A stretch of 64,000 bases of DNA from Actinoplanes sp. NBC_00393 (GTDB lineage Bacteria; Actinomycetota; Actinomycetes; Mycobacteriales; Micromonosporaceae). The stretch's first letter is position 1. Each line of letters opens with the position of its first letter. Where the stretch lies: NCBI RefSeq assembly GCF_036053395.1, contig NZ_CP107942.1, forward strand, positions 8,829,001 to 8,893,000, in the 5' to 3' direction. The notes beneath the pieces were generated by a model. That model saw nothing but the letters and a program-made list of their open reading frames with translations. It did not search any database and was not told the origin of the DNA. Made by a program: the position numbers and the translations under genes. Shown one piece after another: positions 34,261-41,700 of the stretch.

Positions 34261-34336
34261 GTGTGTGCACCTCCGTGACGGTTCGGTTACACGGTAAGCG
34301 AATGTGACGAACCAGTCGGATGAGTGAAAACGAAAC

Positions 34337-34375
34337 GGCGCCGCTTATCACCTCAAATGTGAGGTATGCGGCGCC
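34337..34375 (-). terminator. Imperfect hairpin between the two DUF397 genes
   Basis: GGCGCCGC (34337-34344) pairs with GCGGCGCC (34368-34375), and CCTCA...TGAGG extends the stem around a short AAATG-like loop. It would weaken or end read-through from the first DUF397 gene into the second pair. Confidence 0.55.
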
Positions 34376-34463
34376 CGTTCGGCATGGTGCACGAATTTTG
34401 TGAGTATTTTTGACCGGCCCGCTCTGCCGAAATATGAATGCGCAGAGCGGGCGGCTGACGACG

Positions 34464-34658
34464 TCAGAAGCGGAACTCGCCCGCGGTGACACCCTCGACG
34501 AACGCGTCCCACTCAGCCTTGGTGAAGCTGAGTGTGGCGGCGTCGGGGTTCTTCGAATCGCGAACCAGGTACTGGTCGTCGACCTTGGCAACCTCGACGC
34601 AGGTTGACGTTCCGCAGCGGCTGCTCTTTCGCCATGCGGGCACGTTCATCTCTCCCAT
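34464..34658 (-). CDS. DUF397 protein (first copy)
   Basis: 64 aa from ATG at 34658 with GGAAGG six bases before it. MNVPAWRKSSRCGTSTCVEVA and VRDSKNPDAATLSFTKAEWDAFVEGVTAGEF give the full DUF397 pattern, with the usual Trp and two Cys. It follows the XRE regulator on the same strand with 57 bp between them. The likely partner is that regulator. Confidence 0.9.
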   Translation of the reverse strand: MGEMNVPAWRKSSRCGTSTCVEVAKVDDQYLVRDSKNPDAATLSFTKAEWDAFVEGVTAGEFRF

Positions 34659-34715
34659 TGTGGACCTTCCACGGTTTTAGGCGCCGCGCCGGCCAAGGCC
34701 GCCACGGCCTTGGTT

Positions 34716-35624
34716 TTATCGGGTGTCCCTGGGCGGCACATCGGTTGCGCCGCCTTCCAGGATCTCTATCTGCCGCCGGATGAATTCGATCGTGTCTGCC
34801 TCATCGGCGACCTCTTTCCAGACTCTGTCGTAGCGAGCCCGGTGCTTCGCCGTAATGTCATGATCTTCGATCATTTCGTCGCTCAGTCCGGTTTCCCGGT
34901 AGAGCACTTCGCCCTCGCCCAGTACGAGGAGGTCGAAACTCGCGTTGTTGGTCACCGAGGCTTCCAGCGAGAACGGCACCATCCGGATCCGGATCGTCCC
35001 GGCCTCGGCCCGTTCCACGAGGTCACGCAACTGCTCGGCGAACACCGCTGGTCCACCGATGGTGCGCCGCAGCACCGACTCGTCGACCATCAGCAGGAAC
35101 GGCACGCCCTCGTCGAGGCGGGCGCGCATCGCATCGCGGCGCAGGGTCCGGGCCCGCAGGCGCGCCTCGCGCTGGTCCTCGCCGAGCTCGTCCTCGAACA
35201 ATGCCATCAAGGCGTTCGAGTAGCCGGTGGTCTGCAAGGGCCCCGGAATGTAGTAGATCGAGTACGACCGGATCTCCGCGGCCTCATTCTCGTATTCGAT
35301 CAGCTTACGAGAGGCGTCGGTGAGATATTCGCGGAATTCCGGTGCCTGATACCAGGCCTGCCGCTGCCGGGTGCGGGCGATGCGGGTGTCGGCGAGCAGT
35401 GAGGCGACGGTCGCCCGGTCCTTGATCCCGAGGAAATTGAGCAGCGGCTTCAGATCATTCGGGGAGATGCTGACATCCCCGTTCTCGATCCGGATCACCT
35501 TGCTGAGCGACCACTCCATCTCCTCGGCGACCTGCATCTGCGTGAGGTCGGCCCGCTCTCGCGCTTCACGAAGCGCGAGTCGCACCCGTCGGCGCGCGAT
35601 GGTAGGCGAGTCGCCCTCAGCCAT
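34716..35624 (-). CDS. XRE-family regulator with DUF5753 domain (WhiJ-like)
   Basis: 302 aa. The N-terminal HTH_31/XRE domain (about residues 18-75) reads RERADLTQMQVAEEMEWSLSKVIRIENG. The rest is DUF5753: YYIPGPLQTTGYSNALMAL is the hallmark segment, followed by IGGPAVFAEQLRDLVERA and the conserved VPFSLEASVTNNASFDLL. WhiJ-type regulators of this class work with small DUF397 proteins in developmental control. Two DUF397 genes follow directly. The 5' region carries inverted repeats (35702-35735) that may be operator or leader structure. Confidence 0.9.
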   Translation of the reverse strand: MAEGDSPTIARRRVRLALREARERADLTQMQVAEEMEWSLSKVIRIENGDVSISPNDLKPLLNFLGIKDRATVASLLADTRIARTRQRQAWYQAPEFREYLTDASRKLIEYENEAAEIRSYSIYYIPGPLQTTGYSNALMALFEDELGEDQREARLRARTLRRDAMRARLDEGVPFLLMVDESVLRRTIGGPAVFAEQLRDLVERAEAGTIRIRMVPFSLEASVTNNASFDLLVLGEGEVLYRETGLSDEMIEDHDITAKHRARYDRVWKEVADEADTIEFIRRQIEILEGGATDVPPRDTR

Positions 35625-35701
35625 GAGTCCTTCATCGTCGAAGTTCGTGGTTACGTCGAGTAGCTTGATTACCGGGAGTAGCAGTGATCCTGCTATCTGC
35701 T

Positions 35702-35735
35702 ACCTCGCTGACTGCTAGTTGGCAGGCAGCGAGGT
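35702..35735. promoter_or_regulatory. Inverted repeat upstream of the XRE/DUF5753 gene
   Basis: ACCTCGCTG (35702-35710) and CAGCGAGGT (35727-35735) are a perfect 9-bp inverted repeat. A second one, GTAGCAG...CTGCTAC, overlaps its left edge (about 35679-35704). They lie 80-110 bp before the ATG in an otherwise unremarkable spacer. Candidate operator for autoregulation or a leader hairpin. Confidence 0.4.
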
Positions 35736-35836
35736 CGCCGACATCTTAGATTACTGTCCTATCAGAACGACAGGTGCAAGGTAGTGGTTTTGATCGAATA
35801 GAGACTTCACCCGAGAGGTCTTCGCGTATGAGCAGG

Positions 35837-36274
35837 TCAGACGGCGGCTTGCGGAATGCGGAACGGGGTGCCTCGGGCGTCCTCCATGGCCCGGCGCAGA
35901 GCGCGGCTCACTTGGTTGAAGACACGCTCATCGGCTGACGAGAAGAGCACCACAGCCTCGCCCCGGTGCTGCGCGTGCAGCTCCCAGTGCCGGGGCTGCC
36001 GCCAGGTGGCGGCTACAGCGGGTGTGGCGAGCGCCAGAAAGGCGACGACGTACAGAGCCGGGTCGGCGAGCAGGGTCCAGCCGGCGACCGCGGCGAACAG
36101 GGTGCATCCGGCGAGAGCCGGAGCGAAGGGGCGCACGCGCGCCGGCGCCTGAACCCGGCCGACATTGCGCAGATGCTGAACGTGAAAAACCAAACGCCCT
36201 GAGGCGGTGTGCCAGACGAACTGGTCGTTGGTCACCATGGCGTCGGCCGCGTCGTAATAGGTGCGTGTGCGCAT
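35837..36274 (-). CDS. DUF6232 family membrane protein
   Basis: 145 aa from ATG at 36274 with GAGGAG seven bases upstream; longer in-frame starts overlap non-coding DNA. RTYYDAADAMVTNDQFVWHTASGRLVFHVQHLRNVGRV is the N-terminal pattern I associate with DUF6232. Two adjacent hydrophobic helices follow (LAGCTLFAAVAGWTLL, LYVVAFLALATPAVAA), then a soluble C-terminal part. Function unknown. Confidence 0.75.
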   Translation of the reverse strand: MRTRTYYDAADAMVTNDQFVWHTASGRLVFHVQHLRNVGRVQAPARVRPFAPALAGCTLFAAVAGWTLLADPALYVVAFLALATPAVAATWRQPRHWELHAQHRGEAVVLFSSADERVFNQVSRALRRAMEDARGTPFRIPQAAV

Positions 36275-36669
36275 GGCGAACTCCTCTTCACTTTTCCTTG
36301 CGAGGAGGAGAAGAGCGGGCCACCATTGGCGCGAGAGACCACCCCGCCTCGCTCGAGCGGCAACGACCGGAGACAGTGAAGCCGGGAGCCGCCAGAGGCG
36401 GACAACGGCACCCGTTTGCCGCCGGGTGCCGTTGTTTGTCTCTCCCTCCAACTCCGCCCTTTTGTTGCTCTACCGTTAGTAGAGCACGCCACCCTGCTGA
36501 CCGCCACCACTCAATCTGCCATGTTGCAGACTGCGTACAAGCTCCTAGGTCAGGCCGCAGGTGACCGGTCTTACCCGCGAGGTCGCGTTTCGGGCTCGAC
36601 GGCACCGGGTAGGCCATCTGCGGAACCGCGACGAACCTGTATTTCCGCAGGTAGGAGGGCGAGAAGCGG
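36275..36669. other. 395-bp spacer with structured elements
   Basis: No gene seen. It holds a strong hairpin (36403-36434), and a 7-bp palindrome GCTCTAC-CGTTA-GTAGAGC at 36467-36485 that looks like an operator. The last part contains the promoter and ribosome site (GTAGGAGG) of the DUF2231 gene. Confidence 0.6.
36403..36434 (+). terminator. Orphan factor-independent terminator-like hairpin
   Basis: CAACGGCACCC (36403-36413) and GGGTGCCGTTG (36424-36434) pair perfectly across a 10-nt loop, followed by TTTGTCTCTCC on the plus strand. No plus-strand gene ends nearby, so it may terminate an unannotated short transcript or act as a leader structure on the minus strand. Confidence 0.6.
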
Positions 36670-37128
36670 ATGGAGAGCCGATTGAGTGTCGCGGGCCAGG
36701 CGGTGCAGCCGATATTGGTGATGTTCCCGCTCGGTCTCTTCGCTATGGCCGTAATGTTCGATATGGCGGACTTGCTGGGTGGCCCTAGCATTCTTGGCGC
36801 ACTGGCCTACTGGAACCTCGTTGCCGGCCTGTTCGGCGGCGTGCTGGCTACCCTGGCCGGTGCCGTCGACGTGATGTTCGTGCGCCATTCCGGCGCGCGT
36901 CGCCTCGGCGTATTGCGAGGCCTGCTCAACATGGGCGTACTGGTGATCTTCACGGTCATCCTGATGCTCCGGGTCCGTGATCCGGAGCGGGTTGTGAGCG
37001 GCGGATTGTTCTTCGTCGAATTGCTCGCCCTCGCGGTCGCCGGATACGGCGCCTGGTTCGGCGGCAAAATCGCGACCGGTCACGTGCCGGCGTTTGCCCG
37101 CGCCGCTGCCGGGAACCGGAACTACTGA
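36670..37128 (+). CDS. DUF2231-like membrane protein
   Basis: 152 aa from ATG at 36670 behind TAGGAGG. Four hydrophobic helices fill the protein: ILVMFPLGLFAMAVMFDMAD, YWNLVAGLFGGVLATLAGAVD, LLNMGVLVIFTVILML and FFVELLALAVAGYGAWFGG. The pattern of small four-helix proteins with FPLGL and WNLVAGLFGG resembles DUF2231. Function unknown; it is probably cotranscribed with the PfpI-type gene 42 bp downstream. Confidence 0.75.
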   Translation: MESRLSVAGQAVQPILVMFPLGLFAMAVMFDMADLLGGPSILGALAYWNLVAGLFGGVLATLAGAVDVMFVRHSGARRLGVLRGLLNMGVLVIFTVILMLRVRDPERVVSGGLFFVELLALAVAGYGAWFGGKIATGHVPAFARAAAGNRNY

Positions 37129-37170
37129 CGGCGTTGAATGCCGGGTAGAAATCCGGAAGGAGCACACACG

Positions 37171-37722
37171 ATGACCGCATCGATCAAGGGGAAGCGCGTG
37201 GCTTTCCTGGCGACCGACGGCGTGGAAGAGGTCGAGTACACCGAGCCGCGCAAGGCCGTCGAGGCGGCCGGTGGAACGGCGGAACTCGTCTCGATCAAGA
37301 CCGGTGAGATCCAGGCCGTCAACCACATGGACAAGGCCGGCACGTACCGCGTGGAGAAGAGCGTGCAGGAGGCCGACGCGGGCGAATACGACGCGCTCGT
37401 CCTGCCCGGCGGCGTCGCGAACCCCGACTTCCTGCGCATGGACTCGGACGCGGTCCGCTTCGTCCGCGACTTCTTCAACGCGGGCAAACCGGTCGCCGCG
37501 ATCTGCCACGGCCCGTGGACGCTGGTCGAGGCCGGCGTCGTCGACGGCCGCACGCTGACGAGTTGGCCCAGCCTGCGCACCGACCTGGTCAACGCCGGCG
37601 CCACCTGGGTGGACGAGACCGTCTACGTCGACGAGGGCCTGATCACCAGCCGTAACCCCGACGACCTGCCGGCCTTCTGCGAGGCGGTCGTCGAACGCAT
37701 CGCGGCCCGTCAGCCCGCCTAA
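37171..37722 (+). CDS. DJ-1/PfpI-family protein (type 1 glutamine amidotransferase-like)
   Basis: 183 aa from ATG at 37171 with GAAGGAG. The nucleophile elbow AICHGPW carries the Cys and the adjacent His, and Glu of the ATDGVEEVEY loop completes the PfpI active site. LVLPGG is the conserved glycine turn. Length is typical of PfpI/YhbO-type proteins, which act in stress protection as deglycase- or protease-like enzymes; the true substrate is disputed. A perfect 32-bp palindrome lies 36 bases after the stop. Confidence 0.9.
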   Translation: MTASIKGKRVAFLATDGVEEVEYTEPRKAVEAAGGTAELVSIKTGEIQAVNHMDKAGTYRVEKSVQEADAGEYDALVLPGGVANPDFLRMDSDAVRFVRDFFNAGKPVAAICHGPWTLVEAGVVDGRTLTSWPSLRTDLVNAGATWVDETVYVDEGLITSRNPDDLPAFCEAVVERIAARQPA

Positions 37723-37758
37723 AATCAAAACACTTCGGGGTACGCCTACGAAGAAGTC

Positions 37759-37790
37759 TTGTGGCGCACGGCCCGGGCCGTGCGCCACAA
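37759..37790. terminator. Perfect 32-bp palindrome between convergent genes
   Basis: TTGTGGCGCACGGCCC (37759-37774) is directly followed by its exact reverse complement (37775-37790), with no spacer. It lies between the PfpI gene and the convergent MFS gene and most simply acts as a bidirectional terminator; the lack of a loop means the central bases open on folding. Confidence 0.75.
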
Positions 37791-37828
37791 CCATGTCCCG
37801 CCGCCGCCGGGCATAAGCACGGGGTCTT

Positions 37829-37860
37829 CCGGGCTCGCGGGCTCCGCCCGCTTCGCCCGG
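37829..37860 (-). terminator. Two-tier hairpin at the MFS gene stop
   Basis: CCGGGC (37829-37834) pairs with GCCCGG (37855-37860), and inside GCGGGC-TCC-GCCCGC (37837-37851) forms a second stem. It directly abuts the minus-strand stop at 37861. Confidence 0.6.
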
Positions 37861-39165
37861 TCAGCTTGTCCTGGAGGCGGCCGCGGCGGCCCACTCCTCG
37901 TCGGCGGCCTTCTTCAGGGCCATGCCGTCCTTGCCGTTGTAGCGGACCAGCTTGGGCAGAGCGGCGGCCAGGACCGCGGTGCCGGCCACGCAGAGGACAC
38001 CGCCCAGCCAGATGGCGCCGGGCACGCCGAGCGACGTACGCGCCATGGCGCCGGCCCGGAGTTGACCCAGCAGCGGGCCGGTCGTGTAGGACAGCATCTC
38101 GATCCCGGCCAGACGTCCGCGCAGGTGGTCGGGGATGGTCTGGTTCCAAATGATCATCCGGAAGATGCCGGAGATCATGTCCGCGGCGCCGGCGAAGGCC
38201 AGGCAGAACAGGGTCAGCCAGAGCGTGCCGGACAGGCCGACACCGATGATGCCGACTCCCCAGAGTCCGGCGGCGACCAGGACCATCAGGCCGTGCCGGT
38301 GGACCCGTGCGGTCCACCCCGACCCGACCGTGGCCAACAGCGAACCGACGGCGGGCGCCGCGTAGAGCAGACCCAGGACGCTGGGGCCGCCGAGTTTGTC
38401 GGCGAGGAACGGGTACAGCGCGGAGGGCATGCCGAAGAACATCGCGTTGATGTCCACCAGGTACGTGCCGAGCAGCTCGGGGCGGGACTTCGCGTACTTC
38501 AGGCCGGTGACCACGCTCTTCAGCGAGGGACGGTCGGCGGCGGGGGGCGGCGGGACGGCTCGCACCAGGCTCAGGCAGATCAGCGAGACGGCGAAGGTGA
38601 TCAGGTCGAACGCGTACACCCAGGCCAGGTCGAAGTTGGCGAGCAGGATGCCGGCCAGTGGCATGCCGAAGAGCTGGGCGAACTGCATGCCGAGCGACTG
38701 CAGCGACATGGTGGCCGGCAGCTGCTCCGGTTTCACCAGGCGCGGGATCATCGCGTCGAGCGCCGGGCGCTGCAACCCGGCCACCGCGGCGGTGAGAAAC
38801 GCCGCGACGTAGAGCAGCCAGAGGTGCGGCTCCTCGGAGAGCGAGTTGAACAGCAGGATGCCGCAGATCAGCGCCAGCGCCGCCTCACTGCCCCGGACCA
38901 GTAGCCGGCGGTCGATGTAGTCGGCGAGCGCACCGCCGACGAACGACATGATCAGCAGTGGGGCGAGCTCACAGACGCCGATCAGGCCGACCATCAGCGG
39001 GTCGTCGGTCAGCTTCGCCACCTGGAACGGGATGGTGACGTAGCTGATGAACGAGCCGAAGGCCGTGACCACACCGCCGATGAACACGAGCCGGAAGTCC
39101 CGGGACGTGCGCAACGGGGTCAGGTCCAGCGCGAACCGGCGTCTGCGGGATGTCACGTCGGGCAA
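37861..39165 (-). CDS. MFS transporter, EntS-like
   Basis: 434 aa from TTG at 39165 (MPDVTSRRRRFALDLTPLR); a GTG three codons later is the alternative. Twelve membrane helices. LRTSRDFRLVFIGGVVTAFGSFISYV and GGALADYIDRRLL fit the EntS/enterobactin-exporter type MFS group (MFS_3). The C-terminus is a short charged tail. The substrate is not evident. It is last of a minus-strand set Ku-Nudix-MFS with short gaps, so it may be cotranscribed with them. Confidence 0.88.
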   Translation of the reverse strand: MPDVTSRRRRFALDLTPLRTSRDFRLVFIGGVVTAFGSFISYVTIPFQVAKLTDDPLMVGLIGVCELAPLLIMSFVGGALADYIDRRLLVRGSEAALALICGILLFNSLSEEPHLWLLYVAAFLTAAVAGLQRPALDAMIPRLVKPEQLPATMSLQSLGMQFAQLFGMPLAGILLANFDLAWVYAFDLITFAVSLICLSLVRAVPPPPAADRPSLKSVVTGLKYAKSRPELLGTYLVDINAMFFGMPSALYPFLADKLGGPSVLGLLYAAPAVGSLLATVGSGWTARVHRHGLMVLVAAGLWGVGIIGVGLSGTLWLTLFCLAFAGAADMISGIFRMIIWNQTIPDHLRGRLAGIEMLSYTTGPLLGQLRAGAMARTSLGVPGAIWLGGVLCVAGTAVLAAALPKLVRYNGKDGMALKKAADEEWAAAAASRTS

Positions 39166-39214
39166 TCCTGCCTGAGGGCACCCTTACCCGCATCGGGATT
39201 TTCGTCTCGCCCGG

Positions 39215-39703
39215 TTACTTCATGACGAGCCGGCCGGTCTCCCGGAACGTCGCGAGGTCGGCCAGCGCCTCGTCGATGATGAAGGACTTGCCGCTGGGCA
39301 GGGCGTCGAGCGGGAAGAAGCCGGCGTCCACGCTCTCCTCGGTCTGCCGGACCAGTTCGCCCTCCCATGAGTGCACCACGAACGTCATCAGCACCTGCTG
39401 GTACGTGTGCCGGTACTCATTCGTGTAGGTGTACGCCGTGTAGAACGCGTACGGCGTGAGCGAGGTGGCCCGCAGCCCGGTCTCCTCCCACAGCTCCCGG
39501 ACCGCGCACGCCTCCATGCTCTCGCCGAGCTCCATGGCACCGGCCGGGATCGCCCAGCGCAGGTTGTCGGACCGCTGAATCAGCAGCAACCGGCCCTGCT
39601 CGTCGAGCACGACGGTGCGTGCCCCGACGAAGAAGATCGTGTCGGTGTCCCCGACACTCGCCCGAACCCGGCCCAGGTAAGACTCAGCCCACGTCAACGC
39701 CAC
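39215..39703 (-). CDS. Nudix hydrolase
   Basis: 162 aa from GTG at 39703. The Nudix box is complete: GAMELGESMEACAVRELWEETGL (Gx5Ex7REUxEExGU). The protein is a single Nudix fold that should cleave a nucleoside diphosphate derivative; the substrate is unknown. It begins 13 bp after the Ku stop on the same strand, so a link to DNA end-joining or nucleotide-pool cleaning is plausible. Confidence 0.92.
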   Translation of the reverse strand: MALTWAESYLGRVRASVGDTDTIFFVGARTVVLDEQGRLLLIQRSDNLRWAIPAGAMELGESMEACAVRELWEETGLRATSLTPYAFYTAYTYTNEYRHTYQQVLMTFVVHSWEGELVRQTEESVDAGFFPLDALPSGKSFIIDEALADLATFRETGRLVMK

Positions 39704-39716
39704 ACGACGACATTAG

Positions 39717-40664
39717 TCAAGCAGACTTCTTGGCGGGCCTCTTGGCGGGCGTGGTTTTGCTCGCGGCAGCGGTCTTCGTCGATTTGGCGGCGGTCGTCTT
39801 CTTCGCCGCGGTGGCCTTCTTGGCGGGAGCCGACTTCTTGGCCGGCGCCGCCTTCTTCGCCGGCTTGGCGTCCGAGTCGTCCTCGCCGCGTGCCTTGCGG
39901 GCCCGTTCCACCGAGGCCTTGAGCGCCGCCATCAGGTCGATCGCCGCGGCCGGCTCCTCGTCGGCCTCCTCCGGCTGGACCACCTCGCGGCCCTCGACCT
40001 TGGCGTCGATGACCTCCTGGAGCGCGGCCCGGTAGTTGTCGGTGAAGTCGTCGGCCTTGAAACTGCCGGCCATCGAGTCGATCAGCGAGCTCGCCATGGC
40101 CAGCTCGGCCGGGCGGGTCTCGATGTCCTCGTCCAGGAAACCGAAATCCGGGGTACGCACCTCGTCGGGCCACATCATCGTGTTGAGCACCAGAACGTCG
40201 TCGCGGACCCGCAGGGTGGCCAGCTGCTCCCGCTGCCGGATCGCGATCTTGACGATGGCCACCCGGTCGGCGTCGCGCAGGGCGTCGCGGAGCAGCACGT
40301 ACGGCTTGGCGGCCTGACCCTCGGGCTCGAGGTAGTAGGCCTTGGCGAAGAGGATCGGATCGATCTGTTCGGCCGGGACGAATTCCAGCACGTCGATCGC
40401 GCGGGACGTGCTCAACGGCAGATCGGCGAAATCCTCATCCGTCAAGATCACCATTTCGCCGCCGCCGATGTCGTATCCCTTGGCGATGTCGTCGTAGCTG
40501 ACCACCTCGCCATCGACCGAGCAGGTGCGCTGGTACTTGATCCGGCCACCGTCGGTGCGGTGCACCTGGTGGAAGCGGATGTCCTTCTCCTCGGTGGCCG
40601 AATACAGCTTCACGGCGATCGACACCAGGCCGAACGAGACCGCACCCTTCCAGATCGCACGCAT
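39717..40664 (-). CDS. ku: Bacterial Ku protein for non-homologous end joining
   Basis: 315 aa. MRAIWKGAVSFGLVSIAVKLYSATE is the conserved Ku N-terminus, and the core beta-barrel runs to about residue 250. It binds DNA double-strand ends as a dimer and recruits the ligase. The last 60 residues are a Lys/Ala/Pro-rich extension (AKKAAPAKKSAPAKK), which in other actinobacteria binds DNA and aids threading. It stands opposite the ligase and polymerase genes with 88 bp between divergent starts, forming a complete minimal NHEJ locus. Confidence 0.96.
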   Translation of the reverse strand: MRAIWKGAVSFGLVSIAVKLYSATEEKDIRFHQVHRTDGGRIKYQRTCSVDGEVVSYDDIAKGYDIGGGEMVILTDEDFADLPLSTSRAIDVLEFVPAEQIDPILFAKAYYLEPEGQAAKPYVLLRDALRDADRVAIVKIAIRQREQLATLRVRDDVLVLNTMMWPDEVRTPDFGFLDEDIETRPAELAMASSLIDSMAGSFKADDFTDNYRAALQEVIDAKVEGREVVQPEEADEEPAAAIDLMAALKASVERARKARGEDDSDAKPAKKAAPAKKSAPAKKATAAKKTTAAKSTKTAAASKTTPAKRPAKKSA

Positions 40665-40752
40665 GGTCGCACCCTCCGTGTCAGGACCCCTGATCAGAAT
40701 GGCATTACTGAGACGCCTGCGTAAGGTGAACGCTTCTGCCTATGGTGATCGG

Positions 40753-41700
40753 GTGCCGGGTCCACCCCTGTCCCCGATGCTCGCCACGGCGGGCTCGTTG
40801 CCGACCGGAGACGGCTGGACCTACGAGTTCAAGTGGGACGGCGTACGCGTACTCGCGCTGTTCGGCGGTGGTGCCCCGGAGCTGTTCGCGCGTTCCGGAG
40901 CACTCGTCACCGCGGCGTACCCGGAGATCGCCGGCCTGCATCTGCCCGAGGGGACCCTGCTCGACGGCGAGATGGTCGTCTTCGACGCCGAGGGGCGGCC
41001 GTCGTTCACCGCGCTGGCCGAGCGGATGCACGTCCGCGACAAGAACCGGGCGGCCCGGCTGGCGGTCACGGCGCCGGTGACGTACCTGATCTTCGATCTG
41101 CTCTTCCTGGACGGCATGGATTACACCGGCCTGCCCTACCTGGCCCGCCGCGAGCGGTTGGAGGAACTCGACCTGGGCGGCGGCAGTTGGATGGTGCCGC
41201 CGTCGTTCGGGGACGGCCCGGCCACCGCGGCGGCCGCCCGGGAGAACCGGTTGGAAGGCGTGATGGCCAAGCGCACCGACTCGGTCTATCTGCCGGGGCG
41301 GCGTTCGCCGGACTGGGTCAAGGTGAAGTTCGACCGGACCGGGGACTACGTGATCGGCGGCTGGCGTCCGGGCGCACGGAAGCTCGGCGGGCTGCTGGTG
41401 GGCGTGCCGACACCGGACGGGCTGGCGTTCCGCGGGCGGGTCGGCGGTGGGATCGGTGCGGCGGCGGAGCAGGAACTGCTGTCCCGGCTGGGGCCGCTGG
41501 CGGCCGGTGATTCGCCGTTCGTGCCGGGCGCGGTGCCGCGGGAGGATTCCCGCGGGGCGCACTGGGTACGCCCGGAACTGGTGGCCGAGATCCGCTACGG
41601 CAACCGCACGCCGGACAAGCGACTGCGGTTCCCCCGGTTCCTCCGGCTGCGCGACGACAAAGCGGCCGACGAGTGCGCGGAGGAGGGCGACGATGGCTGA
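40753..41700 (+). CDS. ATP-dependent DNA ligase (LigD ligase-domain type)
   Basis: 315 aa from GTG at 40753 (VPGPPLSPMLATAG), which is where homologous ligase domains begin. The adenylated Lys is in YEFKWDGVR (KxDG, about residue 30). LLDGEMVVFD, YLIFDLLFLDG and EGVMAKRTDSVYLPGRRSPDWVKVK give nucleotidyltransferase motifs III to V. An OB-fold follows (YVIGGWRPG). It seals DNA nicks and joins broken ends with Ku. Here the ligase is a separate protein rather than part of a three-domain LigD. The next gene starts inside its last codons (ATG 41693). Confidence 0.93.
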   Translation: MPGPPLSPMLATAGSLPTGDGWTYEFKWDGVRVLALFGGGAPELFARSGALVTAAYPEIAGLHLPEGTLLDGEMVVFDAEGRPSFTALAERMHVRDKNRAARLAVTAPVTYLIFDLLFLDGMDYTGLPYLARRERLEELDLGGGSWMVPPSFGDGPATAAAARENRLEGVMAKRTDSVYLPGRRSPDWVKVKFDRTGDYVIGGWRPGARKLGGLLVGVPTPDGLAFRGRVGGGIGAAAEQELLSRLGPLAAGDSPFVPGAVPREDSRGAHWVRPELVAEIRYGNRTPDKRLRFPRFLRLRDDKAADECAEEGDDG

